Assembly: GCA_032358165.1 (NCBI GenBank)
Contig: JAALGY010000037.1
Location: forward strand, 521,001 to 585,000
Length of the DNA: 64,000 nucleotides
Origin: Diplosphaera chodatii
Taxonomy: Eukaryota > Chlorophyta > Trebouxiophyceae > Prasiolales > Stichococcaceae
Direction of reading: 5' to 3'
Shown one piece after another: positions 48,350 to 59,900 of this stretch. Each line of letters begins with the position of its first letter. The first letter of the stretch is position 1. The notes below the pieces were generated by a model, which was given only the letters and a program-made list of their open reading frames with translations, was not told where the DNA came from and ran no database searches. Made by a program: the position numbers and the translations under genes.

Positions 48350-50866
48350 ATGCCCACTGTGCTGCATGGGCGCGGCGCCTGCGGCGCGCATGTTAGACGT
48401 GACTCCCGGACGGCACAATCTGGAGCTGCAGCTCTCAGGCAACCAGAGTGCAGACAGCGCCACAGACAGGTAGTCACAGGCAGACACATGTCCATGCGGG
48501 CGGGTGTGCTCATGCATCAGAGCCGCATGCAGATCATGGCGTCCTGACATTGCATGGGCGCATGCCATAGCAGGGTCGGATATGCACGGTCGCGGCCGCG
48601 CCGGGCGTCCTGCAGAAACTGGGGCGTGTTTTGAAGGAGAAGGCGACCGGCGACTTTGATCGCGTGTTCAAGGGCATATCAAAGACGCGGGAAAAGCTTG
48701 GGGTGCGGCAAGGCATGCTCTAAAGACCAGCATGCTGGCTCTGCTATGGGGGTGTCAACGGCTACAACCTTGGTCAGGCTGATAACCTATATCAGCGACG
48801 TGACTGGCTGCCCTCGCTGTGCCGCACTTCCTCTGCGAACCTAACCTGCGTGCTTGCAGGTGGTTGAGGAGCTGTTCACGTACTGGAATTTGGACAGCAC
48901 AGACGAGGCCTGCGAGGAGCTCGAAGAGGCCCTCATCGTGCGCGTCCGCTTGTTGCACGTGCATAAGGACCAGCCAGCATTGAGCAGCTGTCATGCAGGA
49001 AAGTGCATGGGCAGCGCCGCCTGGGATGCTAATTTCATGGCTGTGCGGCGTGCCTGGCCGCAGGCAGCGGACTTTGGGCCACGCACAGCGCTGAAGGTAG
49101 TGGATGGCGTGCGGGACCAGATCATGGGCGGCAAGCTCAAAACAGGCGATGCGATCCGTGCAGAGCTGAAGGTGCTGCTGCTGCCACTTCTCCTGCCCAC
49201 ATGGTATGAGCATCATGATTGCTCAGGGTTGGCGAAATCTGGCTGGGCACTGATTTGGCCGGCAGATACGGCGCAGCTGCGTAGTGGGTGCGCCTGCAGG
49301 CGTCCATCGTGCGGCTGTTGGAAAGCCGCGGCGGCAGCACGGCCCTGGACTTTGGCGACGCCAAGCCGGGCGTGCTGTTCATTGTGGGCGTGAACGGCGG
49401 CGGCAAGACCACCACCATTGGCAAGCTGGCGCACAAGTTCGTGGGCGAGGGCGCCACGGTGAGTCGCTGTGAACAGCTGCCTTGACGAGGCACCTGGCCA
49501 CTGCGGTACCCAGCGACAGATGCGGATCTGGCCGTTGGCGAATGCAGGCACCTACCCGTGACGCCAATGCATCACATGCTGCAGGTGCTGTTGGCGGCCG
49601 GCGACACCTTTCGGGCAGCGGCGGCGGAGCAGCTGCAGACGTGGGCGGAGCGCGCCGGCGCGGAGTTCTTCGGCCCGCAGCGCGACAAGCAGCGCCCCGA
49701 CGCCCTCCTGTACCAGGCGAGGACACAGCCATCAACGTGTGGCTGCAGGACCACTGCAGTTGCTTGCTGCCACCCAGTCATCTGGGGCCATGTGAAGCCT
49801 GGCGCCGGGGCAGCTGCCGGCAGCATCTCCTGCAATTGCCACCCTGTTCTGGCGAGGTGTACTGGCGTCGCAAGTGAGCTGGGCGCACGTGCGGGCGCAG
49901 GCGGTGGAGGCGGCGGTCACCCGGGGCCTGGACCTGGTGGTGTGCGACACCAGCGGGCGGCTGCACACCAACCTGGGCCTCATGGAGGAGCTGGCCAAGT
50001 GCCGGCGGGCGCTGGGCAAGCGCCTGCCCGGGGCGCCCCACCAGGCCCTCCTCGTGCTGGACGGCACCACAGGTGCCCCGCAGGCTGTGTGCGCGCCTGT
50101 TGGTGGGCCCCATTGCTGGGGCCTTCGACGGTGCCGCGGCCTTGCGGCCCCAGCCGCAAGCTCTGATGTGCAGCGCCACGCGCAATCTGGGAACTGGAGA
50201 CGACAGGCGCTGGCAACCAGAAGCCTGCTGTGCCGCAGGCCTGAACATGCTGAACCAGGCGCGGGAGTTCAATGAGCACGTGCCGCTGGACGGCCTCGTG
50301 CTGACCAAGCTGGACGGCACAGCGCGGGGCGGCGCCGTCATCAGGTGCGGCCCCCGCAGTCTTGCCCAAAACAATGCTGCGCTGATGAGGCAGTGCGCGT
50401 TAAAGCCGACAAGGCCATCGAGACGAGTGCAGTGGCAGGTGCTTCATGCCGTGCGGGGCCGACATGCAGCAAACGCACCTTCTGCCAATGTTGCCAAAGC
50501 GCCCGGTGCCAAATGCTTCCACGAATACCTGCTGGACTGCGCCGCCTCAACTACTCTGTGTGGAAACGCTGCATCGAATGTGGTGTTCATGCCTCTCATG
50601 GATGAGCCAAAAATAACAGATGAACTCAAAGTTATGAGATGTTCCTGTTAGAGGACTTCGGGGACTTTCACTTTGTATTGCCTGAGCGAGCAGAGCATAT
50701 TGGTGGCAAACACGTGCCGTGGTGTCGATGCAGCGTGGTGGACGAGCTGGGCATCCCCATCAAGTTCGTGGGCGTCGGGGAAACGGTGGACGACCTGCAG
50801 CCCTTTGACGCCGCGGCCTTCGTCGACGCCCTGTTCCCCAGCGCCAAGCAGGCCATGGCGCAGTAG
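48350..50866 (+). CDS. cpFtsY: Chloroplast SRP receptor FtsY
   Basis: GTPase receptor for cpSRP54; delivers LHC proteins to the thylakoid ALB3 insertase. Nine exons keep phase: 48350-48469, 48574-48702, 48860-48937, 49064-49171, 49300-49458, 49585-49716, 49901-50072, 50239-50344 and 50734-50866, 378 residues. A transit peptide probably ends near CTVAAA (about residue 49). The N-domain has [19 protein letters not shown] and [12 protein letters not shown]. The G-domain has P-loop [10 protein letters not shown] (175-184), [19 protein letters not shown] (258-262), the [16 protein letters not shown] block, TKLDG (322-326) and [14 protein letters not shown]. It ends just after the G-domain, as cpFtsY does. 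Intron 6 (49717-49900) starts with GC, and the join aligns without gaps to plant cpFtsY. ATG 48350 is the only in-phase start seen. Confidence 0.95.
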
Positions 50867-51753
50867 CAGGCGTTAGAAAGCGCAGGCATGCCTGCTGCAT
50901 GCCGCTGTCAGGGACTGGTGTCAGGTGTTGAGCGGCCCTGGCTGTCGTGGACACCGGCGGCTGTGTATCTGTGGGTGAACGAAGTTCCAGGCGAGGGCAA
51001 GACACTTCTCCAGCCACGCTGGAAGCCCGATCAGTAACGCCACACGCCAGTACGGCAGCTAGGCGCAGGCATCATCGACCCCTGAGATCACATGGGTGAG
51101 TCATGGATCGCCATGACGCCGGTTCTATCCCTCGCTGGCGGGCCCCCACACCTGTATCTCCGCCCGACCCTCCGCCATAACAGCGCGCAGCCAGCTGAGG
51201 AAGCGACCGCGGGCAGCGGCGGCGCCGTTTGCCAACTGCCATCATTCTCTGCATGCAGTGGCGTAAGCTAGGCCACTGCAGCGGCTGATATCGAGCGCCT
51301 CGCCGCGATCGCCCAATCATTTCAGGTACCATTTCGCCTCCTGTGCAATATCTTGTCACCCAATGCATCATAACGCAGCACAAGCGGCGTGATCAGCTTT
51401 TCTTCTGGAACCTGGGTGTTGGTACTGAGCATCCGCACACCTCCCACTCCGGCCGGCCCCATGCATGTGCAGACGCCACCCAAGAGCTTTGTGGCGTCTT
51501 TACAGCTCGTTTGCATGGCAGCGGCGTCCGTGTTTGCGGCCTTCGTTACGTGCCACCCCCTTGATGTGTCCCGCAATCCTCGCACCGGTGCACCGGGTAT
51601 CGCCTTGGTCATGGCTCAGGTCCCGGCCTTGAGGTCGCAAACATAAAATCCTTCGAACGCGATGCGCACCGTCGTCGCAGGCGGCGCAAGGACAGGCTGC
51701 ACGGGTGAACAGTGGACAGGTGGAGTGCAGGCTCCTGGCAGCTCCCGACTCGA
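50867..51753. other. Intergenic region with a possible small minus-strand gene
   Basis: These 887 bp lie between cpFtsY and the Tudor-like gene. They should include the promoter of the latter. A minus-strand open frame at 51322-51612 is described separately. Nothing else was recognised. Confidence 0.4.
51322..51612 (-). CDS. Possible small minus-strand ORF, unrecognised
   Basis: A 96-residue open frame whose last part (NTQVPEEKLITPLVLRYDAL) has an ordinary protein-like composition, unlike most antisense frames nearby. It is preceded by a Cys/Gly/Met-rich stretch. A second open segment in the same frame further down (about 51130-51240, RGRFLSWLRAVMAEGRAEIQ) could be a following exon. I do not recognise a family and it may be chance. 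Confidence 0.25.
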   Translation of the reverse strand: MTKAIPGAPVRGLRDTSRGWHVTKAANTDAAAMQTSCKDATKLLGGVCTCMGPAGVGGVRMLSTNTQVPEEKLITPLVLRYDALGDKILHRRRNGT

Positions 51754-54700
51754 ATGGAGATGCCCGTCGCAGGCATGTTGGGCCAGCAGGCAGCGTGGGT
51801 GACCTCGCACAAGCAGTGCCTCAGCGACAACGCCAGCAGCCAGTCCAGCATCACGGAGTGCATCCAGCTGGTCCCGCAACACGGGCAGCAGTCTGGGCAA
51901 CTGCAAGGCCAGCCGCAGGGGGCAGTCTACAAGCTGCACGAGCATTCTGCCGCCGACGCTAGCGACGCCACGGGCGCACAGCCGCCGCAGTCGGCGTCAG
52001 TCACCCACTCGCCACCTGGAGCCAGAGCCTCCGACACCGGCTCCCAGCGCGTCAGCAGCCGCCTGCGCAAGCGGCAGCGGCACGCATCAGGATTGGGTGA
52101 GCCGGCTGTTGGTGATCACGCACTGTCGGCCCCCCTGCCGCACCCTGGATCAAAGATACTTCTACGACCGGGGCCAGCCGGGCTGTTGACCTCTTACCCC
52201 GGGTGTCCTGGGCCCCCCGCAGGCACCGATCGCGCCATCAAGTGGCAGCAGGCCACAGTGGCGGGCCAGCAGGCGGCGGCGGCGGCGGCGGAGGCGCGGC
52301 GCAAGGTGCGGCGGGCGCATCAGCCCCTGTCACAGTCCAAGATTCCACGGGCGCACCGTCCAGTACGACCGCCGATGCCGCCGCGGCCCCGCACGGCGCC
52401 TTGAGGACGCCACACTGACCTGGTCTCGAACCCTGTGCAGGCCGCGACGGCGGTGCGCCTGGTGGCGGCGGCGCAGCAGCTGGCGCGGCGGGAGGCGGCC
52501 GCGCAGCTGGCGCAGCGCCCGCCGCAGCGCGCCGCGGCCCGCCGCGCGGTGCGCATCGTGGAGCGCAGCGACGAGCTGTCGGCGGGGGAGGGCGACGCGG
52601 CGGGCGACGACAGCGACGAGGACTACTCGGAGCCGCTCAGCCGCAGCGCCTCCCCCCGCCGCTGCGCAGCCCCCGGCATGCAGGCGCGCCCCCCCGCTGT
52701 ACATCACCGCCCCCCGGAGCTGTGCCGCCTGTGGCGACCCCGTGCGGCGGCCTCCACATGCTGCCGCAGCAGGGTGGTGACGGTTTGAATCGGATCATCA
52801 CCGCTGCTGCATGTCGCCCTGCAGGCTGTCGTCGGCGCCCGGATTGCTGTGCTGCGGGTGCGGGGCGACAACATGCACACCTTCTGCAAGGTGATATAAC
52901 GCTGCCAGCACGTTGGTTGTCCCACATCACAGCGACAGCATGCTGCATGGCTACCTGCCAAGCACCCTTGCAGAGTGACATTAACGTTGTTGTGTCCACA
53001 GCATTGGGCAGCGCAGAGACGGATGACCGCCAGCAGCTATGCTGCAACATCTGGGCATGGCACACGCAGGGGGAGGTGGTGGCGGCAGACCAGCGGCAGC
53101 AGCAGTGCTGCATGCGCTTTGACGCGGGCGACAAGGCGTGGCTATCGCTGCAGCAGGAGCACTTCCGGTGGCTGGGGCCCCGCGCCGCCACCGCCGGCAG
53201 CTCCCCCGCAATGAAGGTGACAGAAGTGGGTGTGACCTGAGACCGGGGCAGCAGTGCATGGTGCAAGGCAACCCGAGGCTTTGGAACATTCTGCGTGGGC
53301 AGTGCGTGGGCAGAGGGAGGTGCTTTGCTGGCTTCTGACGACGCTGGTGCTCGAACGCTGCAGGCGGCGATGGTCGACGCCAGCGCGCTGAACGTGGTGG
53401 CCGACCTGCCGCCGGGCCTGCTGCCGGAGCAGGCGGTGCCCCGGCCGCCCCTGGGTGCGGTTCGCGGCTGGCCAGCTGCTGGACTGACCGTTCTCTGTTT
53501 GTGGGACTGCAGCTCATCTGCAACTGCCTAACGTGCTCGCTGTCTACTTCACATGAACCTGGCACAGAGCTCGGCAATGACCGCAGCACTTTGCACCACA
53601 GGCTCCGCAGCAGTGGGCGGGCGGGTGGTGGTGCTGTTCGCCGGCGACGGCCTGCAGCACGCGGGCTGGGTGCTGGCGCACAGCGCGGGGACCGGCAAGC
53701 ACCATGTGCTGTACGATGATGGAGAGGTGGGCACGAGCACAGCAGACTGCTCAGTGGTGACTGCGGCCAGGTGCCAGCTCAGCTGCACACACCCTGCCTG
53801 ACTTTCAGGATTGCTGGTGAGGCCATGTGTGAACTCAGACTCCCTTATGGACGCTGCAGGACGAGTGGCTGGACCTGGGGGCGGATGCTTCCGAGTGGAG
53901 CCCGCCCGTCGCGGGCCTCGCCATGCACGGCGGCCTGCCGCCAGGTGAAAGCACGAGCCGCCTGCCAACACTGCCTGCGAATGCGTTCACGCTGCCGCGC
54001 TTGTCCTGCAGCATATGCAGCTCGAGGTCGTGATCCCCAGCTCCCGCCAGTCCTTCCAGCCCAGGTGCTGCCCTGAGTATGGCACTGTACTCACCTGGTG
54101 CTCGTCTGGCGGCAGGCACGGAGCCGCCGGCGGGGGAGGCGGCGGTGGGGTGGCGGCTGGGGGTGTACTGGCGCGACGACGGGCTGTTCTACAGGGCGCG
54201 CTGCGCCGCGTGGGAGCACGTGACCGGGCGCCACCTGCTGGCCTACGAGGACGGGGAGCGTGAGGCGCTGGCCCTGCGCGGGGAGGCCGTCAAGTGGCTC
54301 GCGCCCCCGCCCCCGGTGCGCCCCCACGCCACCTGTCAGCCTGTTGTCGTGCGCGGCCCGTGGTGTGCATCGCACCGCGGCTGCGGGTGGCTGAGCTGCA
54401 TGGTTGGGGGCGCAAGCCGCATGTCGTGGCCCCGGCCTGGCGCTCTGGCGGTTGCTGAGGGCCGGCATGGGTGCTCCTGCACAGGCGGGCCTCGAGCGAG
54501 CGAACTCCACGCCGGGGGTCGGCGACGCGCTGCCCCTGGCGTCGCGGTCCGCGGGCGGCCGCCGCCACCCGGCCGGCTGCGGCGCCCCCGCGCAGCAGGC
54601 GCTGGCCTGGGGCGTGCCATCCGACCTGTCGCAGGTGACCGCCCCTTCTGAGTTGCAACCAACCATGCAACAAGTTGACTGTGAGGGCGCCAGACTCCAC

Positions 54701-56053
54701 CCTGCACCCACTCATATGAGCAGTGTCAGTGTGCTCGACAGTGTTCTGTGGGCGCGGACCTTGCGGCTGGTGCCAACTGATCCGAGTGGTTGTCAATCGC
54801 GCAGCCGCTGCCGGCGGCGCTGGACGGCACGCTGCCGGACGTGCCGCTGGAGCGCACGGCCTCGCCGCTGCTGCTGGCGTCACCGCGGCACGGCGGCGGC
54901 CCGCTGCAGGGTGGGGGCCGCGTCTCGCCCCGCCCCTTCTCCAGCGCCTGGCCCATCGGCGCCCCCGGCGCACCACCCCAGGTGCCCTTCAGTATACCCA
55001 TTTCAGTGTTGTCGAGTGCCATGCTGAGTGCTTTGTTCATTTGCATCAGGCGTGACAGCACCTACCAGAATTTCAAGTTGCAACTGCTGGGGAGGCATGC
55101 AACCTTCATAAAGACCCAAAAACATGCAGACAGCAGGCGGCCAGTGCCCTGAACCGTTTCGCTGCTGCTGCGGTTGCAGGCGCACCTGTGGGGCCGCGCG
55201 GCGCCGCCCGCCTTCCGCTCCCGGCTGCAGCACGCGTCCAGCGGCGAGGGACTCGCCGGCAGCGCCGCCATGGCGGCCATGGCCATGCGCCGCAGCGGCT
55301 CCAGCGACGGGCACGCCCTGCCGCAGCCGCCGCCCGTGGCGGTCGACTTCCACGCCGGCGGCCTCGGCGCTGAGCTGGCGACCGCCCCCGGGACGCCTGG
55401 CGCGGCCTCCGCCGCGGGGTCCCCCCCCTCCGGCCACAGCCTGCTGGCGGGCCCCGTGCCGCCAGCCCTGCTGGAGCAAGCGAACCACGGTGTGCCTGAA
55501 CTTGAATGCCCAGTGTGTGCCTGAGCGCTGTGCTGTGCTGTGCTCTGTGGCTGCGCAGCTCGGGCATGCTGCGACCGGTGGTGCTGTCTGTCTAAATGGC
55601 AACAAAGACCACCTGCGTGACGTCATCAGGCAGTTTGCTGATACTTGCGGAACTGCACCCTGCACTGCAGACTTCGACAGCGGCATATGCGACCTGCTGT
55701 GCGATACCGCGGGGCTGCACTGCAGCAGCGATGGCTCCGACCTGGACCTGCCGCTGGACGCCGATGCCCCCGGGCCCCCCTGCAGCGGACCCGCCACCTC
55801 GTTCCACGCCATGTCGGCGCCCGCCCCGTCGCTGCTGGGCTTCCAGATCAGCCTGCCGCCCTTCTCGGCCCGCTCCATCAGCCTGCCCAGCCTGCAGCAG
55901 CCGGCCGCGGACAGCAGCGGCGCCGCCAGACACCTGGGCAGCACCGGCTGCGGTGCGCCCGCCCCCTGGGACCTGGCCCCCTGCCTCGCGGACGACGCCG
56001 CGCTGGACCTGGAGCCCGAGCTCGCCGGCCTGCTGCAGACGTTCACGGAGTGA
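51754..56053 (+). CDS. Unrecognised protein with two or three Tudor-like modules
   Basis: I do not recognise an orthologue. The N-terminus (from ATG 51754) is Gln/Ser-rich and includes a basic QRVSSRLRKRQRH. Exons 52223-52305 and from 52441 add an Ala/Arg-rich helical stretch (AATAVRLVAAAQQLARREAA) and an acidic patch (GDDSDEDYSEPL). Two Tudor-like modules follow. One (about 53615-53935, split by an intron) reads VGGRVVVLFAGDGLQHAGWV ... HHVLYDDGEDEWLDLGA. One (about 54117-54310) reads VGWRLGVYWRDDGLFYRARC ... HLLAYEDGEREALAL. A third, more divergent one lies near 53040-53190 (MRFDAGDKAWLSLQQEHFRW). Such modules in plant MSH6 and chromatin proteins bind methylated histone tails. The rest, to LAGLLQTFTE and the stop at 56053, is Pro/Ser/Ala-rich without known domains. 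A nuclear chromatin role is only an inference. Splice joins between 52700 and 53050 are unresolved. Confidence 0.6.
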
Positions 56054-56900
56054 GGGCCCGCAGCTGCGCGGCGCCTGGTGCCGCGTGCACGATCGACCGG
56101 GGTGTGGCCGTGCCGCTCCACCAAGCCTGTGGCATGCGGCCGGGAGCGGACCCACCGGCACAACAGATTGGCGCAAGGCCACAGGTGTCAAGCTGGCGGG
56201 GCATGCTGTGGCGCTACATAGGACATGTGTGGCATCGCGCTGTGGTCCAGTGCCTGCGGCCGATGCCAGTGCTTTGTTGTGCATCACATAGGACGAGGGG
56301 TTTGAGCGGCACGATGACCCATTGCCCACCGGGACATTTGTGTGCAATTCAGCGGCCTGCGCCGACATGAGATTGCCTGCATGGACTGTAGCCCTAGGAG
56401 GCACTTGCTCCGTTCTTAGGACCGCAAACCATGGGCATCAAGGCCCTGCAGTGACTGCTTGGGGATCAGTGGGTGTGCTGCAACCTACATTTGCATTTAG
56501 GGGGCCCAGCCGGCGGCACTTGACGCTTCCTGTACCATAGGGTCAAGTTTGGGCCAAGCAGCCCTGATGTGGTTTGTGCGACTTGCATTGGTTGACGTCA
56601 TTGATTTGACAGGCTTTGTGTCAAGTTTGTATTGGGGTGCTTTGATTGGGAGATGCCGTGCAGGCTTAGCTGCCACCACCTGCTCATGACGGTAGTACCG
56701 TAGTTCTTTTGTTGTCGTTCGTTTAGGCCCAGGCTTCGTTCAACCTTTCGTCATCATACAAATCCGATTGTGCCTACAGCTATACCTGTGCTACAGCGCA
56801 CTCGCCAAGGGAATCGACGCTCCTCTCTCTGCTGCAGTGGCATGCAGATGTAGATGAGCAGATCATATATGCAGCAGTTCTACTTAAAGGCCAGGGTCGC
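56054..56900. other. Convergent 3' intergenic region
   Basis: These 847 bp lie between the Tudor-like stop and the RECQ4 stop. They are T-rich on the plus strand in places (56560-56760) and should hold both 3' UTRs. No gene, RNA or repeat was recognised. Confidence 0.5.
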
Positions 56901-59900
56901 TCACGGCAGGCCCAGGTACTGGAACTCCCCGAAAACATTGGCATCGTCCTGGTCATCATCGGCCAGCACCCCTTCGTTGACGTGCGCTGCAGCCGCTGCT
57001 GGGAGCCTGGCGCCGCCCCCACTGCTGGTCCGCTGGCCTGGCTGCTGGACGCCGGCATCTCCTGCACTCAGGAGCGGCTGGTGGTGTGGTGGTGATGAAA
57101 AACGTCGTGCAGTCGTGCGTGCAGGTGACGTGATGGGCAGTGTGCAGCACGTAGCCTGCCAGAGCCACCGCACCAGCTGCCGATGCACGCTTGCGCTTGG
57201 CCCCCTTGAAGAAGGTGGACGCGTCTAGGACGAAAGGTGTGTCCTGCGATCGGCCAACCACTGATGTCGGACATAGAACAGGCCATGTGCCTGCTAGCAC
57301 ACGCGGCGGCGCCCAGGGTAGCATGCGCAGCAGTCACCTCCCTGAGTGCAGCTGGCTGACTGGTGCACAGTGCATGCAACACCTGCGCGTCAACATACAT
57401 GTCTGCAGCTCAGCGCACCGGCGGGATGCGGCCCGACTGCCTGTCGGCAAGGTATGCGTGTGCCTGCTCCAGGGTGGACACGATTGGCGCTCCTGCAGGA
57501 TGTCAGGCGATGACAGCTTTGTTCAGCAATGAGCTTCCCGGGAGTGTCCTGAGATGGTTGGACACTCAGCATTGACAGGCCCAGCATTCGATTCGCCACC
57601 ATGAGCTTGGACCACACAACTGCCAAAGATCCAAAAGCGTCAGAAACCACGCACCGTACTGTTCCCTGGCGCGCTTTGAGAAGCCGGGGATCTGGAGCTC
57701 CTGCACGGCGGCATTGGTGGCGGGGTCCGCCGCCGCGATGGACTGCAGCACCTTGCGGCTCAGCGGCCGCCGGGACTTCTGGTTGAGCTCCTCTACTGCT
57801 GTGTTCAGCTGCAGGACGGGACAGGACACGAGACTCAGCAAGACCATCAGCGGGGTCACCCAGCATGTCGACTGACAGGATGGCTGAAGCACGCTTTGAC
57901 AGATGAATGCTTGCTTCGCTGCATGACCAACCTGGTCCAGGGCTGTCTCCAGAACATCCAGCTGGTCTATGATACGGCACGAATTCAGGCTGAGTGCACA
58001 CTCTTGACGCAACAGTGGTCACACTTTGCACACAATGCGCAGTCAACTGTCGGCAGGCAGGCGGCTGCAGAGGTGTCTCACATTGGCGAAGCAGACAAGC
58101 AGCAGCGTACCTCGCGGCAGCGTGGACGCGGGCTGCGACAGCTCGATGGGGTCGTCCAGGGTGCCGAGGCCCGCCGGCGGCGATGCCGCGGCTGCCGCCG
58201 ACCTGCCACCGGCACCGCCGCTGCATCAGCCAAATAAGAGTTCATGCCTACTCCATGCTGGCACTGTCATGCTCAACATGTCGTCTGTGTCAAACATGGT
58301 CCCTGCACTGTCAGAGACATGTATTATCACATGGATGCATGCAGTGTGCACTTTTGCCCCAATGCTCAAGCATGCAACTGACCTGCCGCCAGCAACGGGG
58401 AAGGGCAGCAGGAACTTTAGGCGGCCAGCGGACAGTGCCGCCATGCCCGCAGGATCGACTTGCAGCGCTGACACCTGCAGCATCACAGCATCATCGTTGG
58501 AACCAGAGGCAGATCAGCAGCCCAAACTGAGGGCTTGTGCATATGCTTGCGAGCTGCCGAAAGATGCTGTGTGGTTTGGCCTGATTCAGGCAGGATTCGT
58601 CCTTGTGCACAGATGCCAGCTGTCTGCTGTGAAGGCACTTGTGAAAGCCGTACCACGGAGCCATACTGGTTGTCCTGGCGCGTGGTGACCTCCTGCAGCA
58701 GGTGCGCCGCCACCATCTTCCGGATGATGCGCTCCGCATCGCTCTTCCTGCAGGAAGAACGTACATACACCATAGCCAACCTCACGCCGTACATCACTAA
58801 CACTGCCACCGTGACAGGTGAATGGCTGAGTCCAGACTGGTTGCACGTCGCAACCGCACGTCAGCTGGGAGCCTGAGCCCCACACCGGCAGCTGCTCGTG
58901 GCCCCGCTTGCGCACGGCTGCATTGTTTGCACCTGCAACCAGCACCAGTCTCATGACCTGTGCCAGCAGCACGACTGTGACTGTGATAGTCGCTCCTGAA
59001 GGCCACATCAGCGATATACAGACTTAATTCCCTCACCCCTGAACACGTCGATCACATGCCCCATGCTGGCATTCGATCCCACGGCCTGCACGACCGCCGC
59101 CACGGCGCACGCCACATCCGTCAAGTCACGCTCTGCAGGGATCGCCAACTGTATCTCAATACATGTATCAGGCGTTCTGCGGTGCCAGACCCCTCTTGCA
59201 TAGCAGGGTCCTGCTGGTGCCGTCATGTCAATACATCAGTCGGTAACTTCAATGGGCGTGCCACACACCCTCGAAGCGCTGGCCCACGTTGCGCAGGCAG
59301 ATGTCACAGGTGGCGGCGCATCGTTCCTTGCTGAAGCCGCGCTCCCCGAAGTAGCTCAGCAGCAGCACGCGCCTGCACTCCACCTGCTCCTCGCAAAAGG
59401 CCACCTGCAGATGCGGGCCAAACGGTCTGGTTTTCCATGAGGATGGCGCCGTTGGATCAGGGGAAACATTGCAGCGACATGCAATCCCGGTGCACTGCAT
59501 GTGTTGCAAGCATGCGGACGGATGTGCAGGGATGCAAGCTCTCATCGCAAGTGACTGTGCCTGGGGACCCACGGGAGCAGCCGGCAGAGCCCACCATTGT
59601 GTCCAGCGACTCGAGGTTGCACTGCAGCTGCTCCGGCGCGCAGCCCGACTCCTGGGCGGACTGCTTGATCATGTGGCGGCTGATCTTGGCGTCCCCGTAT
59701 GAGTAGTACAGTATGGCCGCTGCGGGGGCACCATCCCGCCCCGCCCTGCCGGTCTCCTGTGGGTATCAGGTACACAGCGGTAGTATAACAACAAGTTGCG
59801 CTGTCTGCACCGACGAACACTGCATCTGTGGCTGATGACATACGGGTTGCTGGTGCTGGCGTCATGCACCTGGTGATAGCCTTCCAGGCTCTTCGGCATG

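Noticed and set aside
48065..48568. 167-codon minus-strand open frame
   Set aside because: It overlaps the cpFtsY transit-peptide exon and shows no conserved motif or plausible start context.
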